DNA from: Cladopsammia gracilis
Taxonomy: Eukaryota; Cnidaria; Anthozoa; Scleractinia; Dendrophylliidae
Direction of reading: 5' to 3'
Assembly (NCBI GenBank): GCA_022457155.1
Contig: JAJGOT010000155.1
Location: 373,001 to 437,000 of the forward strand
DNA length: 64,000 nucleotides
The notes below the pieces were generated by a model. That model did not search any database and was not told where the DNA came from. It saw only the letters and a program-made list of their open reading frames with translations. The number at the start of each line of letters is the position of its first letter. Position 1 is the stretch's first letter. Positions 61,961 through 64,000 of the stretch are shown in pieces. A program made the position numbers and the translations under genes.

Positions 61961-64000
61961 AGACATTGACATTGACGCACATGTAAAACTACTAAAACTG
62001 AGTCAGTCAGTAACGTTGACTGTAGCACGATCAAGGAAGCCCGGTAAACAACTTCATTGACAATTGTTGCCTCATTCAATCTGTTACGGTTTCTTGATTA
62101 CGTTCCCCTGACTTCTTTCACGAAGAGTTCTTCAATGTACTTTCCAGCTGAAAACTGGCCTTTCCCAAGTTATGTGTTAGGTGCCCGAATCTTCTCGTGG
62201 AACATATATTGCAAATACCGAGAAAATAATATCCGTGTGTTGCATTTGATGATTATTCTTGTTTCAAGATTGATGGCTCCACAAGGGGGTGGGTAGGGGC
62301 GTAAAACAGCAGGAATGTTATTTTACATATTTTTTTGTTCGACTGCGCTGTCATTGGTTCCAAGTTGAGTTATTCCGCTTCAATTCTTTGACGCACTGTT
62401 ATGGGGGTTTTTAGCATTGTTTTGGAGGTTTTAAAAAGGCTCTACATAAAATCACTACGGACAAAGCAAATGATGTCAAGTCAACAAAATGTTTTTTAAA
62501 AAGACATCGATTTTTAATGTGTGGCTGTTTACAACTGGTAAGTTGCCATTCACAAACAGTCTTAATCATCTTTTCTCTGTTTTCGGTTATTCCCATTTTG
62601 CACATGAAATTCATTACTTTATTGTCCTTTAAGCTACCAAGCTTAACTTATCTTCTTTTTCTTATTTGGGCATCTACGCCTTTCAAAAGACACTTAATAC
62701 TAATTCGTGTTGTGCCTCTTCATTATTATCTCGATGTATAAGCAGGTTTGTAAATATTTTGTCCTAAATAATAAAATAGGGAGTTTGGCCATTTGCGCAC
62801 ATCATCATCTTCTTAACAATCATTAATTTGCTTTGCTTGTAATTTATAGTATTTTGATGTTATAACTTTGGAAATTAGACTTCTCGTGAGTGAACTTGGG
62901 TATTAAAAAGTTTCACAGTGATGAGTAATATAAATATAAACATATATCAAACTCATCACACTGAAAATACGGTTTTCATGGCAATTATGAAAAGTTCAGT
63001 ACACCTGACCACCTAAAACTACTTCTTCGAGCATTAGAGAAGTAACATAAACGTCCGGTCAGACTGTCAGTAAACTTAGCCAAAGATCTCTCTCAGGCAC
63101 ATGAGAATAAAATTTGGATAGATGATTAATATTTTAAAGCTAGAATACTTCAAGGAGAGATAAATCATGTAATTAAGGAATTAATTTTTACAAAGAAGAA
63201 TACGTTGTACATTGTTGTGTTATATTACTCTAACTTTGCCTGTAAAATGCTGTAGCTCGCAAAAGATAACCTATTCCTCCTTAAAAATTGTTTTTTAAGT
63301 AATGTTTATATTGCCCATTTTAATAGTGTTGTTATATTTACGTCCAAACATCGACTATCAATTTGCATGACAAATATAAAAGAAATACGGTGTCAACCTT
63401 ACCCTCTATAAAATCTCAAACTGTTTTGGTAAAGACAACTGCGTGTAATCTAATTTCAAGTTAAGACGTGTTTCACTGAATTAGTATAGTACTAACGTAA
63501 ATATAACTTTCTAGATGTAAAATCGAAGCAATCAAAACAAAATATTTAAATTCAACTCCTTCGTAAACTCTTAATTCTTATATAAATTCTTAAGTACGTA
63601 ATACTAATTTAACTAATGCCTAGGATGTTGTATCACTCTTATGTCACCTAACGACTCAGTAAGCTCTTACTAATTAGCTGTAGACTCTTATTTCGCTATA
63701 CAACGGTGATAGCGACGTCAACATCGACTTTATCTCTATTGTCATTTGAATCAAGAAAACAAATTACCGAAAACAATAACTATAAACTATGGAATAGCGT
63801 TTTGAAAATCAAGGTTATAAACTTGGTTATGTGGACTAATGCTGTGGATGACTAGTTTAACTTCCTCTCTTTTACAAAGGCTTTGGTTTCATGCGAAGTA
63901 TCTTGCGTCGCATGAAAATTAGTTTGTGATGACTACACAAGTTCTGATTTCGTGCCACTGATCATGTTCCTGTTACTAACTTGTTAGAACTGTTTTCAGT
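61961..64000. other. No gene or repeat recognised
   Basis: AT-rich DNA. Short open frames show no recognisable protein or splice structure. Confidence 0.5.

Noticed and set aside
61731..62060. 109-codon plus ORF
   Set aside because: Begins inside the dispersed repeat shared with 34,860-35,200, where the frame is not conserved.

Overview
The window looks like animal nuclear DNA, most probably from an anthozoan cnidarian such as a stony coral. That assignment is an inference. It rests on a tandem array of intron-split TRAF genes, on several dispersed repeat families I associate with stony corals, and on a Polinton-type viral element of a kind common in cnidarian genomes. There are no bacterial-style operons outside the viral element and no rRNA.

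Region 1 (1 to about 12,250) is most of an integrated Polinton/Maverick (adintovirus-like) element, continuing off the left edge. Minus-strand genes run leftward: a PPxY-bearing virion protein, a penton-like minor capsid protein, a small basic adenovirus pX-like protein, a double-jelly-roll-type major capsid protein, a glycine-rich pVI-like protein, an adenain-type cysteine protease, and a zinc-ribbon/PLA2 gene that runs into the start of an integrase at the window edge. On the plus strand, from a shared AT-rich divergent promoter carrying five 12-bp repeats, lie the packaging ATPase, a fibre-like protein and several small accessory genes, including a two-helix membrane protein. A minus-strand zinc-ribbon protein resembling viral late transcription factors closes the right side. 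Capsid, ATPase, protease, fibre and TF genes are intact, but the PLA2 gene is broken by stops, frameshifts and a Penelope-like retroelement with a 15-bp target duplication. No PolB and no convincing terminal repeat lie in the window.

Region 2 (about 12,250-19,000) is non-coding and repeat-rich. Its main feature is a 3.8-kb element with perfect 18-bp terminal inverted repeats and an 8-bp target duplication, containing a fragment resembling a RecQ helicase.

Region 3 (19,015-58,342) is a head-to-tail minus-strand array of four TRAF-family genes (RING, TRAF-type zinc fingers, coiled coil, MATH). Each has seven exons whose lengths and phases I could work out from splice sites: 170/64 or 52/102/165/75/78/about 650-690 nt. 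All four read through from ATG to stop, giving proteins of about 433-447 residues. Their introns and spacers are full of mobile DNA: nested SINEs, fold-back elements with hAT-like 8-bp or TTAA target duplications, Penelope-like 3' ends with hammerhead-ribozyme-like cores, LINE fragments, a Ty3/gypsy pol remnant between 290-bp inverted repeats, a pogo/Tigger remnant, and a 176-bp perfect palindrome between 12-bp direct repeats.

Region 4 (58,343-64,000) has no host gene that I can see. It holds Penelope-like, LINE and MITE remnants, some nested, and then about 2 kb of featureless AT-rich DNA.
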